Origin: Marinobacter lipolyticus SM19
GTDB lineage: Bacteria > Pseudomonadota > Gammaproteobacteria > Pseudomonadales > Oleiphilaceae
Direction: 5' to 3'
Assembly (NCBI RefSeq): GCF_000397065.2
Contig: NZ_KE007325.1
Location: forward strand, 336,495 to 400,494
DNA: 64,000 nucleotides
Shown here: positions 15,659 through 24,794 of the stretch, one piece after another
How the letters are laid out: every line of letters starts with the position of its first letter
How positions within the stretch are numbered: position 1 is the first letter of the stretch
The notes under the pieces: generated by a model
What the model saw: the letters and a program-made list of their open reading frames with translations, nothing else
Database searches by the model: none
Told to the model about the DNA's origin: nothing
Position numbers and translations under genes: made by a program

Positions 15659-18600
15659 ATGAACCTTTGGAAAGTCGGCTCACTGATGCTGGTTTCGGCC
15701 TTGCTGTCAGCATGCGGGGGAGAAAACTCCAGCATGCAGACACCAGGGCCTGCGCTCTCGTTGATATACAGCTACCCCGCCGACGGTCAGCGGGACGTTT
15801 CGCCCCGGGCCAGTCTGGTCCTGAGGTTTTCTCAGCCAGTGGATGAGCCTGAACTGGCACTGGAGGCCGGGGATGAGCGGATAGACCATAAGCTGACCCC
15901 GGTGGATGGTGGCCAGAGCTGGGTGATTCGCCCGGCTGCTGCCCTCAAACCGGCCACCACCTACAGTGTTCGTCTGCAGCGACCGGTCCGAACCGGTGAT
16001 ACTGCCATTGAGCAGCTGGGTAGTGATGGCAGCCTGGAGTTTCAGACCCGTGGGAGTTTCAGTGGTATCCCCTCACTCTCCGGCACGACGGCCGAATTCG
16101 GAGTCCAGGGCATGGTCCCTGACGGTGAGCATTATCCCCTGGTGGATTTTTCGACCCTCCGACTGTCGTTCAGTCAGCCTATTCATCCGGCGGGCGCCGT
16201 TTACGGGGAGTCGGTGAGGCTGGAAGACAGTGCCGGTAACCTGGTCCCCGCGCGGGTTCTGTCCGGAAAGCGGCACCTGGTGATAGACCCGATCGCCGCT
16301 ACCGACGGCTCAGCATCGGATCTGAACCCCGGGGAAACCTACCGGCTGGTTGTCCGCGACTTGCCCAATGCCTATGGCGATCAGTTGGCCAATTATGAAA
16401 CCACCCTCACCCCTCAGGACTCGGGCCCGGGGGAAATCCTCTACCAGGCGGCGGTTGCCAACTCGGATGCCCGGGACCTGCGCTCGGTACTGAACGGTGA
16501 GCCCATAAACGGCATTGCCCTGAGTTCGGTGTTGCTGGGAGATACTCCCACTTCCTACCAGACGGGCGAGATGTGGGCAGAGCTGGCCTATGCGCCGGAC
16601 TACCCCGAAATGACACCGTTGCAGATCCCCGCCGGGACGTTACTGAGCAGCACCTCCCTGGATGTGAACGTCGGCGGCGTGGTGCCGTTGATGACCGACC
16701 GTGGCGTCCAGACAACGGGCGACATCCGGGTGACCACGATCTCCGATGCGGTGGGGTACCTGTACCGGAACCCATACTCCGATGCGGATGACGCGCCCCG
16801 GCATATCCGCCTGTTCATGGATGTCGCCATGAGCACCGAGGAAGCGCAACCGAATGCTGCGCTGTCCCAGACCATTCTTGGGCTGGAGCTGGTAGGAACC
16901 GCGATCATCAGGAACGGGACCCTGGAAATCGATGCCCTGAGCATGGTCGAACCGCGGCTGCTGGGGCTTGAGAATGCGGTGGCCTCACTGGCGTTCCGGA
17001 TCGAAGCGGATACCCTGGATCGGGCCCAACAGAACGCGCCGGACCCATTCGTGGATACCCGGGGCCCCGAGCTGTTGAGCTGGATGCCCGATGAGGCCGG
17101 CAGCGGTCTGTACAACGCCCATCGGCCAGGGGATCCGATCACCCTGTATTTCGATGAACCGGTATCGCGCGAATCCCTCGCTGACGGGCTCCGGGTACTC
17201 GCCGACGGGAATCCCGTGGAGGCGCTGGACCTGTCCGTGGATGGAACCAGTGTGTCGGTGGCGCCTGCCGGCGGGCTTGTTCACGGTACGCATTACCAGA
17301 TTCGGCTGACCTCGGGCCTCACCGACCTGGCAGGTAATGGCGCTGTGCCCGAGGAACTGTCGTTTGAGCTCCCGGTCCAGGCGGACCAGTCTGCGTCGTC
17401 CCCACTGGCGGTGGCGGTTTATCCCGGGTTTCCCTGCGTCACCAAGGGGCTGGATTTACTGAACGACCAGCATGGGCGTTGCGTTGGCGCCATTGATGGC
17501 AATGGCGTTGACTACAACCTGGATGACGAAAGCATGCCGGTGGTTTCACTGCCCGCTAACCGGCCCATTGCGGTGACGTTTTCCCAGTCCATGGATCCTG
17601 CGTCCATCCGCCTGAACGAAACTTTCACGGTGGAAAAGGTGACCGATCCGGGTGATGGCACCGGTGATAACGTCGAGGTTGCCCGGGAACCGGTGGCGGG
17701 CCGGCTTGAGATAACCGCGCGTAAGCTCTGGTTCTATCCGGAGCAACCATGGGAACAAGGGGCCCGGTACCGATATACCCTGTCTTCGGAGGCATCTGAA
17801 TCCCCGGACTGCGATCTTGCCATCTGCTCTGTCGCTGGCCAGGCTCTGGAGACCGATGCGCTCGCCGGTTTGAGTCAATCGGGCGGTCCGGATATGACCA
17901 TTTATTTCCGGGGCGGTGCGCCGTCCGATACGGTGCTGCTGCCCCTGAGAAACCTCCCGGTGCGGGATGTGAACGCCGACGGGGTGGTTCAGTGTGGCAT
18001 CGTGGATGAGACGGACAGTGACGGTGTTGTTATTCGCAAAGTCTACGAGCGTGACTGCACAGAGCCACCCGAAGTGGCCCTGGATGACATGGGCCAGCCA
18101 CTCACGCCACCCCAGGCTACCCGGGTCATCAGCCGGAACCGCGAAGAGGCCCGTGTTGGCTGTAACCGCGACCGTAAGGATATCTTCTCGCCCTGGATTG
18201 AAACCGAGTGTCCTGAGCTCAAGTTCATCTACATGACCGGAGCCCTGAACACCGAGGTTGTGGGTCCGGTGGATCCGGATGATCCTTCTGCGGGTGTGCG
18301 CATCCTGCTCCATCCCACCCTGCTGACCACCACGTCCCTGACAGTGAATGCCAAAGTGGGAACAGACCTGACCTGGGCAGAGACACCAACCGGTCCGCAG
18401 GTTATCCGCATGCGCTATGCAGAGGATGAAGAGGGAAATCGCACGCGTTTGATTCCGGGGGTTATCCGCACAGGTGAGGATGGTTTTCCGGTTTTCGAGA
18501 CCGACGTTAAGACTTACCTGGATGCGCCGGATCTGGCCACCCCGCTGGACCTGCCCCACAACCTGCACAGTGTGCCTCTGGATCTGGACCTGGCGGGTGA

Positions 18601-18781
18601 AGTCCGATTCCTGGATGATGGTCGTCAGGTGATTGAGCAATACAATCAGGTGGCGCAAACTCTGGCGGTGGATGTCGGGGGAATTGTGGCCTTTGATCTG
18701 GAAATACCAGCCAACGGTCTGCATTTGAGTTACCTGTCATCCCCGGTCAAATCCATGATCGGGGTGAATTCGGGGCGCTGA
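15659..18781 (+). CDS. Large lipoprotein with Ig-like (Big_5) repeats
   Basis: A 1040-residue lipoprotein: the signal peptide ends in LLSAC (C19) followed by GGENSS. At least three Ig-like domains of the Big_5 type are visible, each opening with a PADGQRDVSPRASLVLRFSQPV-like pattern: about residues 38-125, 470-570 and 620-700. A further repeat-like region lies at about 135-250. There is no lipase or protease motif, although lipoproteins of the Pla-1/VolA group that accompany FadL porins do carry Ig-like parts. The gene follows the FadL-type porin in an operon with a strong AGGAGG site. It may be a surface partner of the porin. A 299-bp regulatory gap follows. Confidence 0.8.
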   Translation: MNLWKVGSLMLVSALLSACGGENSSMQTPGPALSLIYSYPADGQRDVSPRASLVLRFSQPVDEPELALEAGDERIDHKLTPVDGGQSWVIRPAAALKPATTYSVRLQRPVRTGDTAIEQLGSDGSLEFQTRGSFSGIPSLSGTTAEFGVQGMVPDGEHYPLVDFSTLRLSFSQPIHPAGAVYGESVRLEDSAGNLVPARVLSGKRHLVIDPIAATDGSASDLNPGETYRLVVRDLPNAYGDQLANYETTLTPQDSGPGEILYQAAVANSDARDLRSVLNGEPINGIALSSVLLGDTPTSYQTGEMWAELAYAPDYPEMTPLQIPAGTLLSSTSLDVNVGGVVPLMTDRGVQTTGDIRVTTISDAVGYLYRNPYSDADDAPRHIRLFMDVAMSTEEAQPNAALSQTILGLELVGTAIIRNGTLEIDALSMVEPRLLGLENAVASLAFRIEADTLDRAQQNAPDPFVDTRGPELLSWMPDEAGSGLYNAHRPGDPITLYFDEPVSRESLADGLRVLADGNPVEALDLSVDGTSVSVAPAGGLVHGTHYQIRLTSGLTDLAGNGAVPEELSFELPVQADQSASSPLAVAVYPGFPCVTKGLDLLNDQHGRCVGAIDGNGVDYNLDDESMPVVSLPANRPIAVTFSQSMDPASIRLNETFTVEKVTDPGDGTGDNVEVAREPVAGRLEITARKLWFYPEQPWEQGARYRYTLSSEASESPDCDLAICSVAGQALETDALAGLSQSGGPDMTIYFRGGAPSDTVLLPLRNLPVRDVNADGVVQCGIVDETDSDGVVIRKVYERDCTEPPEVALDDMGQPLTPPQATRVISRNREEARVGCNRDRKDIFSPWIETECPELKFIYMTGALNTEVVGPVDPDDPSAGVRILLHPTLLTTTSLTVNAKVGTDLTWAETPTGPQVIRMRYAEDEEGNRTRLIPGVIRTGEDGFPVFETDVKTYLDAPDLATPLDLPHNLHSVPLDLDLAGEVRFLDDGRQVIEQYNQVAQTLAVDVGGIVAFDLEIPANGLHLSYLSSPVKSMIGVNSGR

Positions 18782-18824
18782 CCCCTCCAGCGACTCCGTC
18801 CAGTCGGGGCGGAGTCCGCCTGCT

Positions 18825-18933
18825 TGTTCGTATTTCCGGACAGTGTCTGGCTATCCGGACACTGCCATTAACTGCCTGTTTACAGTGCGCCAGAGTCTAA
18901 CGGTGGATACGGCAGTGTCCGGAATCCCGGATA
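18825..18933. promoter_or_regulatory. Three 18-bp enhancer-like sites, hydrolase promoter
   Basis: Three 18-mers fit the pattern TGTCCKGAAATCMGGACA: 18825-18842 (TGTTCGTATTTCCGGACA), 18844-18861 (TGTCTGGCTATCCGGACA, inside a 7-bp CAGTGTC/GACACTG palindrome) and 18916-18933 (TGTCCGGAATCCCGGATA). The first two are 19 bp apart, and the third is about 72 bp before the -24 element. The same motif recurs three times before the TRAP operon. These are probable binding sites for the sigma-54 activator encoded at 21215-22660. Confidence 0.7.
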
Positions 18934-18994
18934 GCCTCGAATCGAACTCCTATCTTTCCAGTAAATATTCTTTGTTTTCAGTGCCTTGGTGAGT

Positions 18995-19010
18995 TGGCAC
19001 GGCATACGCA
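18995..19010 (+). promoter_or_regulatory. Sigma-54 promoter of the 3HB-oligomer hydrolase gene
   Basis: TGGCACGGCATACGCA has the -24 GG (18996-18997) and -12 GC (19008-19009) separated by exactly ten bases. TGGCACG matches the RpoN -24 consensus perfectly; the -12 box is weaker. Transcription would start near 19021. It lies 70 bp before the hydrolase ATG and shares TGGCACGGCAT with the TRAP promoter. Confidence 0.75.
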
Positions 19011-19080
19011 TGACAGCCAGTCGGGCCGGAGTGCCTGAGGTTCGGCCTGACCGTTAACAACAACAAACAAGGAACGAATC

Positions 19081-21192
19081 ATGAGACGATTGCTGCTATG
19101 CACCCTGATCGGTGCAATCGGGGCTGCGCCCGCCACTGGCAATGAGGGCAAGCCGCCATTCAATGCGATACCCGATTTTATCTCCGGTGATATCCAACAG
19201 ACGTGGTACGACGGGCAGACCGACGACCTGCTGACGGCTGGCCTGGGCGCCGACGGTCTGGCCAGCGCAACCCCGCCGGCCTTTGATGATGCCCTCAATC
19301 CACCCCCCGCGGAACTCCGACGACTGGCGATCTACAACAACTACCGCGCGCTGGTGGACACCGCGCCGGGCGGCGGTTATGGCACGTTCTTCGGGCCCAC
19401 TGTCGGAGTTGACGGAAACGGTCTGATTGCCGGCGAGGAGTTCCTCGCCTTGATGACGGTAGCAGGCCATACGGTGCCGGTGACTGCGATGGTCCAGGTG
19501 CCGGACAGTTTCGATCCTCGCCGGCCCTGTATGGTAACCGCCCCTTCCTCCGGTTCGCGGGGGGTGTACGGTGCGATTGGTACCGCTGGCGAATGGGGCC
19601 TGAAAAAAGGCTGTGCCGTAGTCTATACCGACAAGGGCACCGGAACCGGCGCTCATAATCTGGTCACCAACAGTACCCAGCGAATCGACGGTACGCTGAC
19701 CACCACCGACGATGAATCGGTGTTGTTCCGGGCCAGCCTGGATGATGCCGCCCGGGCAGATTTCAACAGCCAGTGGCCGGACCGGTTTGCCTATAAGCAC
19801 GCTCACTCGGGCGTGAACCCCGAAGCCGACTGGGGGACTCATGTGCTGCAGTCGATCGAGTTTGGCTTCTATGTGCTGAACGAGAAGTATGGCCGCGAAC
19901 TGGGTAATGGTGAGCGATTGATGACCATCAAGCCGAGGAATACCCTGGTGATTGCCTCCAGCGTTTCCAATGGTGGTGGCGCCTCTGTCAGGGCCGCTGA
20001 GCAGGATGACCGGGGGCTGATCGACGGTGTCGCGGTTTCCGAGCCCAACATCAACCCACAGGTGGATGACTCGTTTACCATTCGTCAGGGCAATGGCCCG
20101 GTCATTTCCGGGCACAGCCGCAGCCTGCTGGATTACACCACGGCGCTGGCGGTGTATCAGGGCTGTGCCAACCAGGCACCCGCCATTCGGGATGTGGCAC
20201 CGTTTAACTCGGTATTCAATCCGCCGGCTATTGGTGAAAACATCTGCGATTCGCTCGCCAGCAAGGGCCTGGTTTCCGGCATTACCACCGAGGAACGTGC
20301 CACCGATGCCTTGCGGATCCTGAACGAAGACTTCGGCATTCAGCTCGAGCAGAACCTGCTGGCGCCGGTGCATTTTGGCCTCTCGGTGGCACAGGGTATC
20401 TCCATGACCTACGCCAATGCCTATGGTCAGGCCGGCGTTGAGGATCGGGTGTGCAGTCTGAGTCTGGCGGCGACGGATGGCACCGGAGCGGTGGTTCCGT
20501 TGGCCCCATCACAGGAAGCTGCCCTGTTCTCGGCCAGCAACGGCATTCCGCCAAGTGCCGGTGTGAATGTGGTGAATGACAATGCCCTGGGCCAGCCGAC
20601 CCATCTGGCCATGAGCGCTTCGGCCAGTACTGGTCAGCAGGACTATGGCCTGGATGCACTGTTGTGCCTGCGCAGCCTGGTGCAGGGGGAGGATGTCGCC
20701 ACGGGCAATCCCCTGGAGGGAGCCGATTCCGTCCTGGCCGATGCCATTGATCAGGGTATTGAGGCGATCCGCGCCAGTGGCGACCTGCAGGGCAAGCCAG
20801 CCGTGTTTGTTACCGGGCGGGCCGATGCGATCCTGCCGATCAACCACACATCCCGGCCATACCTGGCGCTGAATCAGAGGGTTGAAGGTGATAGCTCCGG
20901 CCTGCGTTATTACGAAATTCTCAACGCCCATCATCTGGATGTATTGAATGGATTGCCGGGCGTGGCGGAGCGTTATGTTCCCTTGCACCATTACTACTTC
21001 CAGGCACTGGATCTGGTCTACGAACACCTGACCGAGGGCCGGTCCCTGCCGCCGAGCCAGGTGGTGCGAACGGTGCCGCGGGGTGATATCACCACGGCGT
21101 TGTCGGAAACCAATGTGCCGGATATCCAGGATCAGCCGCCGGAGAGTGATCTGATCGTGTTTGCTGATAACCAGCTGAATATCCCTGATTGA
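19081..21192 (+). CDS. D-(-)-3-hydroxybutyrate oligomer hydrolase, secreted
   Basis: A 703-residue protein of the 3HB-oligomer hydrolase family. These enzymes split short oligomers released from poly(3-hydroxybutyrate) into monomers. An N-terminal signal peptide (cleavage near ATG-NEG, residue 20) sends it to the periplasm or outside. The family serine motif SVSNGG is at about 294-299, with the long conserved run [26 protein letters not shown] at about 155-180. Length is typical. AAGGAAC precedes the ATG. A sigma-54 promoter and three palindromic sites lie upstream, and the activator gene begins 22 bp downstream. Its neighbours supply uptake and oxidation of the product, which supports the call. 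Confidence 0.9.
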   Translation: MRRLLLCTLIGAIGAAPATGNEGKPPFNAIPDFISGDIQQTWYDGQTDDLLTAGLGADGLASATPPAFDDALNPPPAELRRLAIYNNYRALVDTAPGGGYGTFFGPTVGVDGNGLIAGEEFLALMTVAGHTVPVTAMVQVPDSFDPRRPCMVTAPSSGSRGVYGAIGTAGEWGLKKGCAVVYTDKGTGTGAHNLVTNSTQRIDGTLTTTDDESVLFRASLDDAARADFNSQWPDRFAYKHAHSGVNPEADWGTHVLQSIEFGFYVLNEKYGRELGNGERLMTIKPRNTLVIASSVSNGGGASVRAAEQDDRGLIDGVAVSEPNINPQVDDSFTIRQGNGPVISGHSRSLLDYTTALAVYQGCANQAPAIRDVAPFNSVFNPPAIGENICDSLASKGLVSGITTEERATDALRILNEDFGIQLEQNLLAPVHFGLSVAQGISMTYANAYGQAGVEDRVCSLSLAATDGTGAVVPLAPSQEAALFSASNGIPPSAGVNVVNDNALGQPTHLAMSASASTGQQDYGLDALLCLRSLVQGEDVATGNPLEGADSVLADAIDQGIEAIRASGDLQGKPAVFVTGRADAILPINHTSRPYLALNQRVEGDSSGLRYYEILNAHHLDVLNGLPGVAERYVPLHHYYFQALDLVYEHLTEGRSLPPSQVVRTVPRGDITTALSETNVPDIQDQPPESDLIVFADNQLNIPD

Positions 21193-21214
21193 CGGGCTGC
21201 CCAGGTTTTGTACC

Positions 21215-22660
21215 ATGCAAGACAATCTCTCTGGCGGTAACCGGTACATGACACAGCTATTTGCCCACAATAAAAAGAATGGCCTGACTCGAGAACTCAT
21301 CGAAGCCCTGATCCCGATGTTCGAGGAGGCCAGCGCAGGGGCAATCGCTGTTGGTCGTGACAACCGGATTACCTGGATCAACGCCAGTTACTCCGATTTG
21401 CTGGGATTCAAATCCCCGTCATCGGTGATCGGCCGGTTCGTGCGGGATGTGATCCCGCACACCCGCATGCCCGAGGTGGTGGAGACCGGGAAACCGCTGC
21501 TGCTGGATATCATGGAACACCAGAACCAGCAATTTGTGGTCAGCCGCCTGCCGTTCTTTGATGAAGAAGGCGAGATCGTTGGCGCGGTGGCCTTTGTCCT
21601 CTACGACGATCTACAGCCGCTGACGCCTTTGGTCAGCAAGTTTCGGCGCTTGCACCAGGACCTGGCGGCGGCCCGCAAGGCACTGGCAAAAAAGACCCGT
21701 GGTACCCGCTACAGCCTGGGGGATTTCGTCGGTGCGAGCCCGGCCTCCCTGGAGGTCAAACGCCGGGCCCGGTTGGCCGCCGGTCGCGATATGCCGGTAT
21801 TGCTGTTGGGCGAGACCGGTACCGGCAAGGAGGTGCTGGCTCAGGCCATTCATACGGTATCCGGGCGCGCGGAAAAGCCCTTTGTCGGGGTCAACGTGGC
21901 GGCCATTCCGGACAACCTGCTGGAAGCGGAGTTCTTTGGTGTGGCGCCCGGCGCCTATACCGGCGCCGACCGCCGCACCCGGGACGGTAAATTTCAGCTC
22001 GCCAACGGTGGCACCCTGTTCCTGGATGAGGTGGGCGACATGCCGTTGCCATTGCAGGCCAAGCTGTTGCGGGCGTTGCAGGAAGGGGAGATTGAGCCCC
22101 TGGGTTCCAACAAGGTGGTATCGGTGGATGTCCGTGTCATTGCCGCCACCAGTCGCAACCTGGAAGCCATGATGGCTGAAGGCAGCTTCCGCTCCGATCT
22201 GTATTACCGGCTCAATGTCCTGGAGATTCCGATTCCGCCCCTGAGGGAGCGGCTGGCGGACCTGGGTGTGCTGTGTGAGGCTCTGCTGGAAGACATCTGC
22301 GACGGTCTGGAATTGCGCGGTGAGATTACCGATGCCGCGGTTTCGGCATTGGGAGGTTACGACTGGCCGGGTAATATTCGTGAACTGAGAAATGTGCTCG
22401 AGCGGGCGCTCACCATGGGTGAGGATAACGGCCTCCTGGATGCCGATGCCATCTTCAAGGTGCTTCCCCGTAACGGATCTCGCCCGCAGTCATCCCTCTC
22501 CCCCCGACCGGTCAGGCCGCTGGCTCAGGTGATGGCGGAAGCGGAAGCCCAGGCGATTGAGTCGGCGCTGGTTGCCTGTCGGGGTAACCGGACCCGGGCA
22601 GCCAAGCTTCTGGGTATTTCCCGTTCCGTTCTGTATGAAAAGCTCGCCAGGATGTCCTGA
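21215..22660 (+). CDS. PAS-containing sigma-54 activator, HbcR-like
   Basis: A 481-residue enhancer-binding protein. A PAS-like sensor domain lies at about 36-135 (AGAIAVGRDNRITWINASYSDLLGF), followed by a linker helix. The AAA+ domain has Walker A GETGTGKE (199-206), the sigma-54 contact loop as GAYTGA (246-251, Y for the usual F) and Walker B LFLDEVGD. The C-terminal Fis-type helix-turn-helix ends GNRTRAAKLLGISRSVLYEKLARMS. HbcR (PA2005) of Pseudomonas aeruginosa is a sigma-54 activator of 3HB catabolism; the context here argues for the same role, although the PAS ligand is not known. The ATG at 21215 or 21248 may start it. The first TRAP-promoter site overlaps its stop codon. Confidence 0.88.
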   Translation: MQDNLSGGNRYMTQLFAHNKKNGLTRELIEALIPMFEEASAGAIAVGRDNRITWINASYSDLLGFKSPSSVIGRFVRDVIPHTRMPEVVETGKPLLLDIMEHQNQQFVVSRLPFFDEEGEIVGAVAFVLYDDLQPLTPLVSKFRRLHQDLAAARKALAKKTRGTRYSLGDFVGASPASLEVKRRARLAAGRDMPVLLLGETGTGKEVLAQAIHTVSGRAEKPFVGVNVAAIPDNLLEAEFFGVAPGAYTGADRRTRDGKFQLANGGTLFLDEVGDMPLPLQAKLLRALQEGEIEPLGSNKVVSVDVRVIAATSRNLEAMMAEGSFRSDLYYRLNVLEIPIPPLRERLADLGVLCEALLEDICDGLELRGEITDAAVSALGGYDWPGNIRELRNVLERALTMGEDNGLLDADAIFKVLPRNGSRPQSSLSPRPVRPLAQVMAEAEAQAIESALVACRGNRTRAAKLLGISRSVLYEKLARMS

Positions 22661-22733
22661 AATCAGGACAGTTGTTCGAAGATCAGGACAACTACCTACG
22701 ACATAGGTCTTAATGCGTCCTGAAATCCGGACG
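22653..22733. promoter_or_regulatory. Three 18-bp enhancer-like sites, TRAP promoter
   Basis: TGTCCTGAAATCAGGACA (22653-22670) is a perfect palindrome with 8-bp arms. TGTTCGAAGATCAGGACA (22673-22690) and CGTCCTGAAATCCGGACG (22716-22733) are variants. Their centres are 20 and 43 bp apart, about two and four helical turns, so they face the same side of the DNA. The last is about 76 bp before the -24 element. The arrangement mirrors the array at 18825-18933. Confidence 0.75.
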
Positions 22734-22798
22734 CTTCGATCTGCCCCTTCTCTGCAATAAAATACTTACGTCGCTGATTTATTTGATTTTTCTGAGTC

Positions 22799-22814
22799 TG
22801 GCACGGCATCTGCT
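22799..22814 (+). promoter_or_regulatory. Sigma-54 promoter of the TRAP operon
   Basis: TGGCACGGCATCTGCT: -24 GG at 22800-22801 and -12 GC at 22812-22813, ten bases apart, a close match to TGGCACG-N4-TTGCW. Transcription would start near 22825, giving a leader of about 160 bases with no ORF I can support. Enhancer-like sites lie at 22653-22733. Confidence 0.82.
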
Positions 22815-22987
22815 AAATCCCCGACGCAGGACGTCAGAACAACGCGGAAAACAAGACTGGCGCTCAACGTTGGACCCACAATTTGTATTGTCTGTCTCGT
22901 TTTCTGCGATGTCTGACTACACTCAGACTAGGACCGTCAGTCAAGAACCGGCGGCCGGATAAAACAACAATGCTAGGAGACTCGCTA

Positions 22988-24040
22988 ATGAAACTCTTCA
23001 AGGCTCTCGCCGGAATTACCGGTGCGATCGCCCTGTCCGCAGGATCGGCGTTCGCAGACGACCTTCGCTGGAAAATGCCTGTCGCTTTCGCCACCAATCT
23101 GCCAGGTCTCGGTTCTCCCGCAGCCTGGGTGGCCGATAACCTGACCACAGCTTCTGATGGCAGCATTCAGGTCCGGGTATATGAGCCGGGCAAGTTGGTG
23201 CCCCCTTTCGATATTCTCCAATCTGTTTCTGACGGCAAGGTATCCGCCGGCTATACCTGGATCGGCTATGACCAGGGCAAGGTGCCTGCGATTCCCCTGT
23301 TTGCCGCTGTGCCTTTTGGTATGAAGCCCCCCGCTTACATTGGCTGGTATTACTTCGGTGGCGGTCACGAAATGCTGCAGGAAGTCTACGACAACAAGGG
23401 CTTCAAGGTTCATGCCCAGTTGTGCGGCATTATCGGTCCTGAAACAGCGGGTTGGTACTCCAAGCCCATCAAAACACTAGAAGATTACAAAGGTTTGAAG
23501 ATTCGCTTCGCTGGCCTGGGTGGCAAGGTTCTCGAAAAACTGGGCGCCTCCGTCACCATGATGCCCGGCGGAGAGCTATACCAGGCCCTGGAAAAAGGCA
23601 CCATTGATGCCACCGAATTCTCCATGCCTGCCATTGATCAGATCCTGGGCTTCAACCAGGTCGTCAAATACAACCTGTTCCCGGGCTGGCACCAGCAGTT
23701 CACGGCCCAGTACATGCTGATCAACAAGGATGAGTGGAACAAGGCTACCAATGCGCAGAAGGCGCTGGTTGAGGCTTCCTGCACCGCGGCCACCACTCGT
23801 GGTCTGGCCGAGGGCGAGTACAAGAACGGCAAGGTTCTGGCTGAATTCCAGGACAAGGGTGTTCAGGCCGACCAGATTCCCCGTGACGTTCTGCTCAAGC
23901 TGAGAGAAGTGACTGAGGAAGTGCTTGAGGAAGAAGCCTCCAAGGATGCCGATTTCAAGCGCGTCTATGAAAGCCAGCAAGAGTTCATGGAAACGTACAA
24001 GGTGTGGGATACGCGCGCCTATGTTCCGGCGGACCTGTAA
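22988..24040 (+). CDS. TRAP transporter substrate-binding protein, DctP type
   Basis: A 350-residue periplasmic binding protein. Signal peptide residues 1-23 end in AFA, cut before DDLRWKMPVAFATN. The DctP-family fold shows LEDYKGLKIRFAGLGGKVLEKLGASVTMMPGGELYQALEKGTIDATEF: the conserved arginine in KIR that binds the substrate carboxylate is present, followed by the helix-stabilising GELYQALEKG. TRAP systems import organic acids with sodium. The frame is open from 22883, but AGGAGA before the ATG at 22988 and the signal peptide fix the start. Placement between the 3HB hydrolase/activator and 3HB dehydrogenase suggests that 3-hydroxybutyrate is the ligand. That is an inference. Confidence 0.9.
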   Translation: MKLFKALAGITGAIALSAGSAFADDLRWKMPVAFATNLPGLGSPAAWVADNLTTASDGSIQVRVYEPGKLVPPFDILQSVSDGKVSAGYTWIGYDQGKVPAIPLFAAVPFGMKPPAYIGWYYFGGGHEMLQEVYDNKGFKVHAQLCGIIGPETAGWYSKPIKTLEDYKGLKIRFAGLGGKVLEKLGASVTMMPGGELYQALEKGTIDATEFSMPAIDQILGFNQVVKYNLFPGWHQQFTAQYMLINKDEWNKATNAQKALVEASCTAATTRGLAEGEYKNGKVLAEFQDKGVQADQIPRDVLLKLREVTEEVLEEEASKDADFKRVYESQQEFMETYKVWDTRAYVPADL

Positions 24041-24063
24041 GGTTCGGGGCTGATCCCGGGGCG

Positions 24064-24117
24064 CCGGAAAAAATTCCGGTGCTGTGATCGAGTCTGGATG
24101 GCCCTTCGGGGCCATCC
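24064..24117 (+). promoter_or_regulatory. Two intercistronic hairpins between TRAP P and Q genes
   Basis: CCGGAA-AAAA-TTCCGG (24064-24079), extendable by GC/GC, is followed by GGATGGCCC-TTCG-GGGCCATCC (24096-24117), a perfect 9-bp stem with a very stable UUCG tetraloop. Only two T residues follow, so it is a weak terminator. It is more likely an RNA stabiliser or partial terminator that gives more binding protein than permease. Confidence 0.65.
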
Positions 24118-24155
24118 TTGTTTCATGACAGGCTTTCTGAACGAGGAACTGTTGT

Positions 24156-24794
24156 ATGACAGTGTCTGGTAAAGGCTCACCGCAGGATGTGCGGGCATCC
24201 GTGTCTGACGCCGGTAAATTTATTCATCATCACACCGAGTTTCCTACAACCTGGCTCAGTCAGGTTATAGACGGTGTAATTTCTGCAATTGGCAAGAGTG
24301 CTTCCTGGCTCTGGGTGGTGGTCACCGGCGTGATCATCTATGCAGTGGTGGGCCGCTATGCCTTTGGCCTTGGTTCGGTGACGTTGGAAGAAGTCCAGTG
24401 GCACCTGGCCGGTGCAGGCTGGCTACTGGGGCTGGGCTACACGCTGGTGACGGATGATCATGTGAGGGTGGACGTGATCCATGAACGCCTGTCTCTCAGA
24501 GGCCAGGCCTGGATTGAGCTTTTAGGCGTGGTGTTCCTGCTGTTGCCGTTTCTCGTGCTGGCAGTTTACGAAATGGTTCCCTACGCCTTCAGTTCCTGGC
24601 AACAGGGCGAGACCAGTCAGGCACCCGCCGGGCTTCCACATCGCTGGATTCTCAAGAGCATTCTGGCATTGTCTTTTGTACTGCTGATTCTGGCTGCCCT
24701 GTCCCGCCTGCTGAAAGTAACGGCTCTGCTTTTCGGCTTTCCGAAGCCAATCCGGATCGAGTCCGGGAATAACAAGAAAGAGGATGCGTCCTGA
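24156..24794 (+). CDS. TRAP transporter small permease, DctQ type
   Basis: A 212-residue inner-membrane protein with four hydrophobic segments after a soluble N-terminal tail of about 40 residues. The DctQ signature is present: YAFGLGSVTLEEVQWHLAGAGWLLGLGYTLVTDDHVRVDVIHERL. This subunit couples the large permease to the binding protein. GAGGAAC precedes the ATG. The stop codon overlaps the start of the large permease gene by one base, so translation is coupled. The N-terminal extension is longer than in many DctQ proteins. Confidence 0.9.
   Translation: MTVSGKGSPQDVRASVSDAGKFIHHHTEFPTTWLSQVIDGVISAIGKSASWLWVVVTGVIIYAVVGRYAFGLGSVTLEEVQWHLAGAGWLLGLGYTLVTDDHVRVDVIHERLSLRGQAWIELLGVVFLLLPFLVLAVYEMVPYAFSSWQQGETSQAPAGLPHRWILKSILALSFVLLILAALSRLLKVTALLFGFPKPIRIESGNNKKEDAS

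Noticed and set aside
17546..18724. 392-codon open frame on the minus strand
   Set aside because: Lies wholly opposite the Ig-like lipoprotein gene, which has a lipobox, domains and a good ribosome-binding site.
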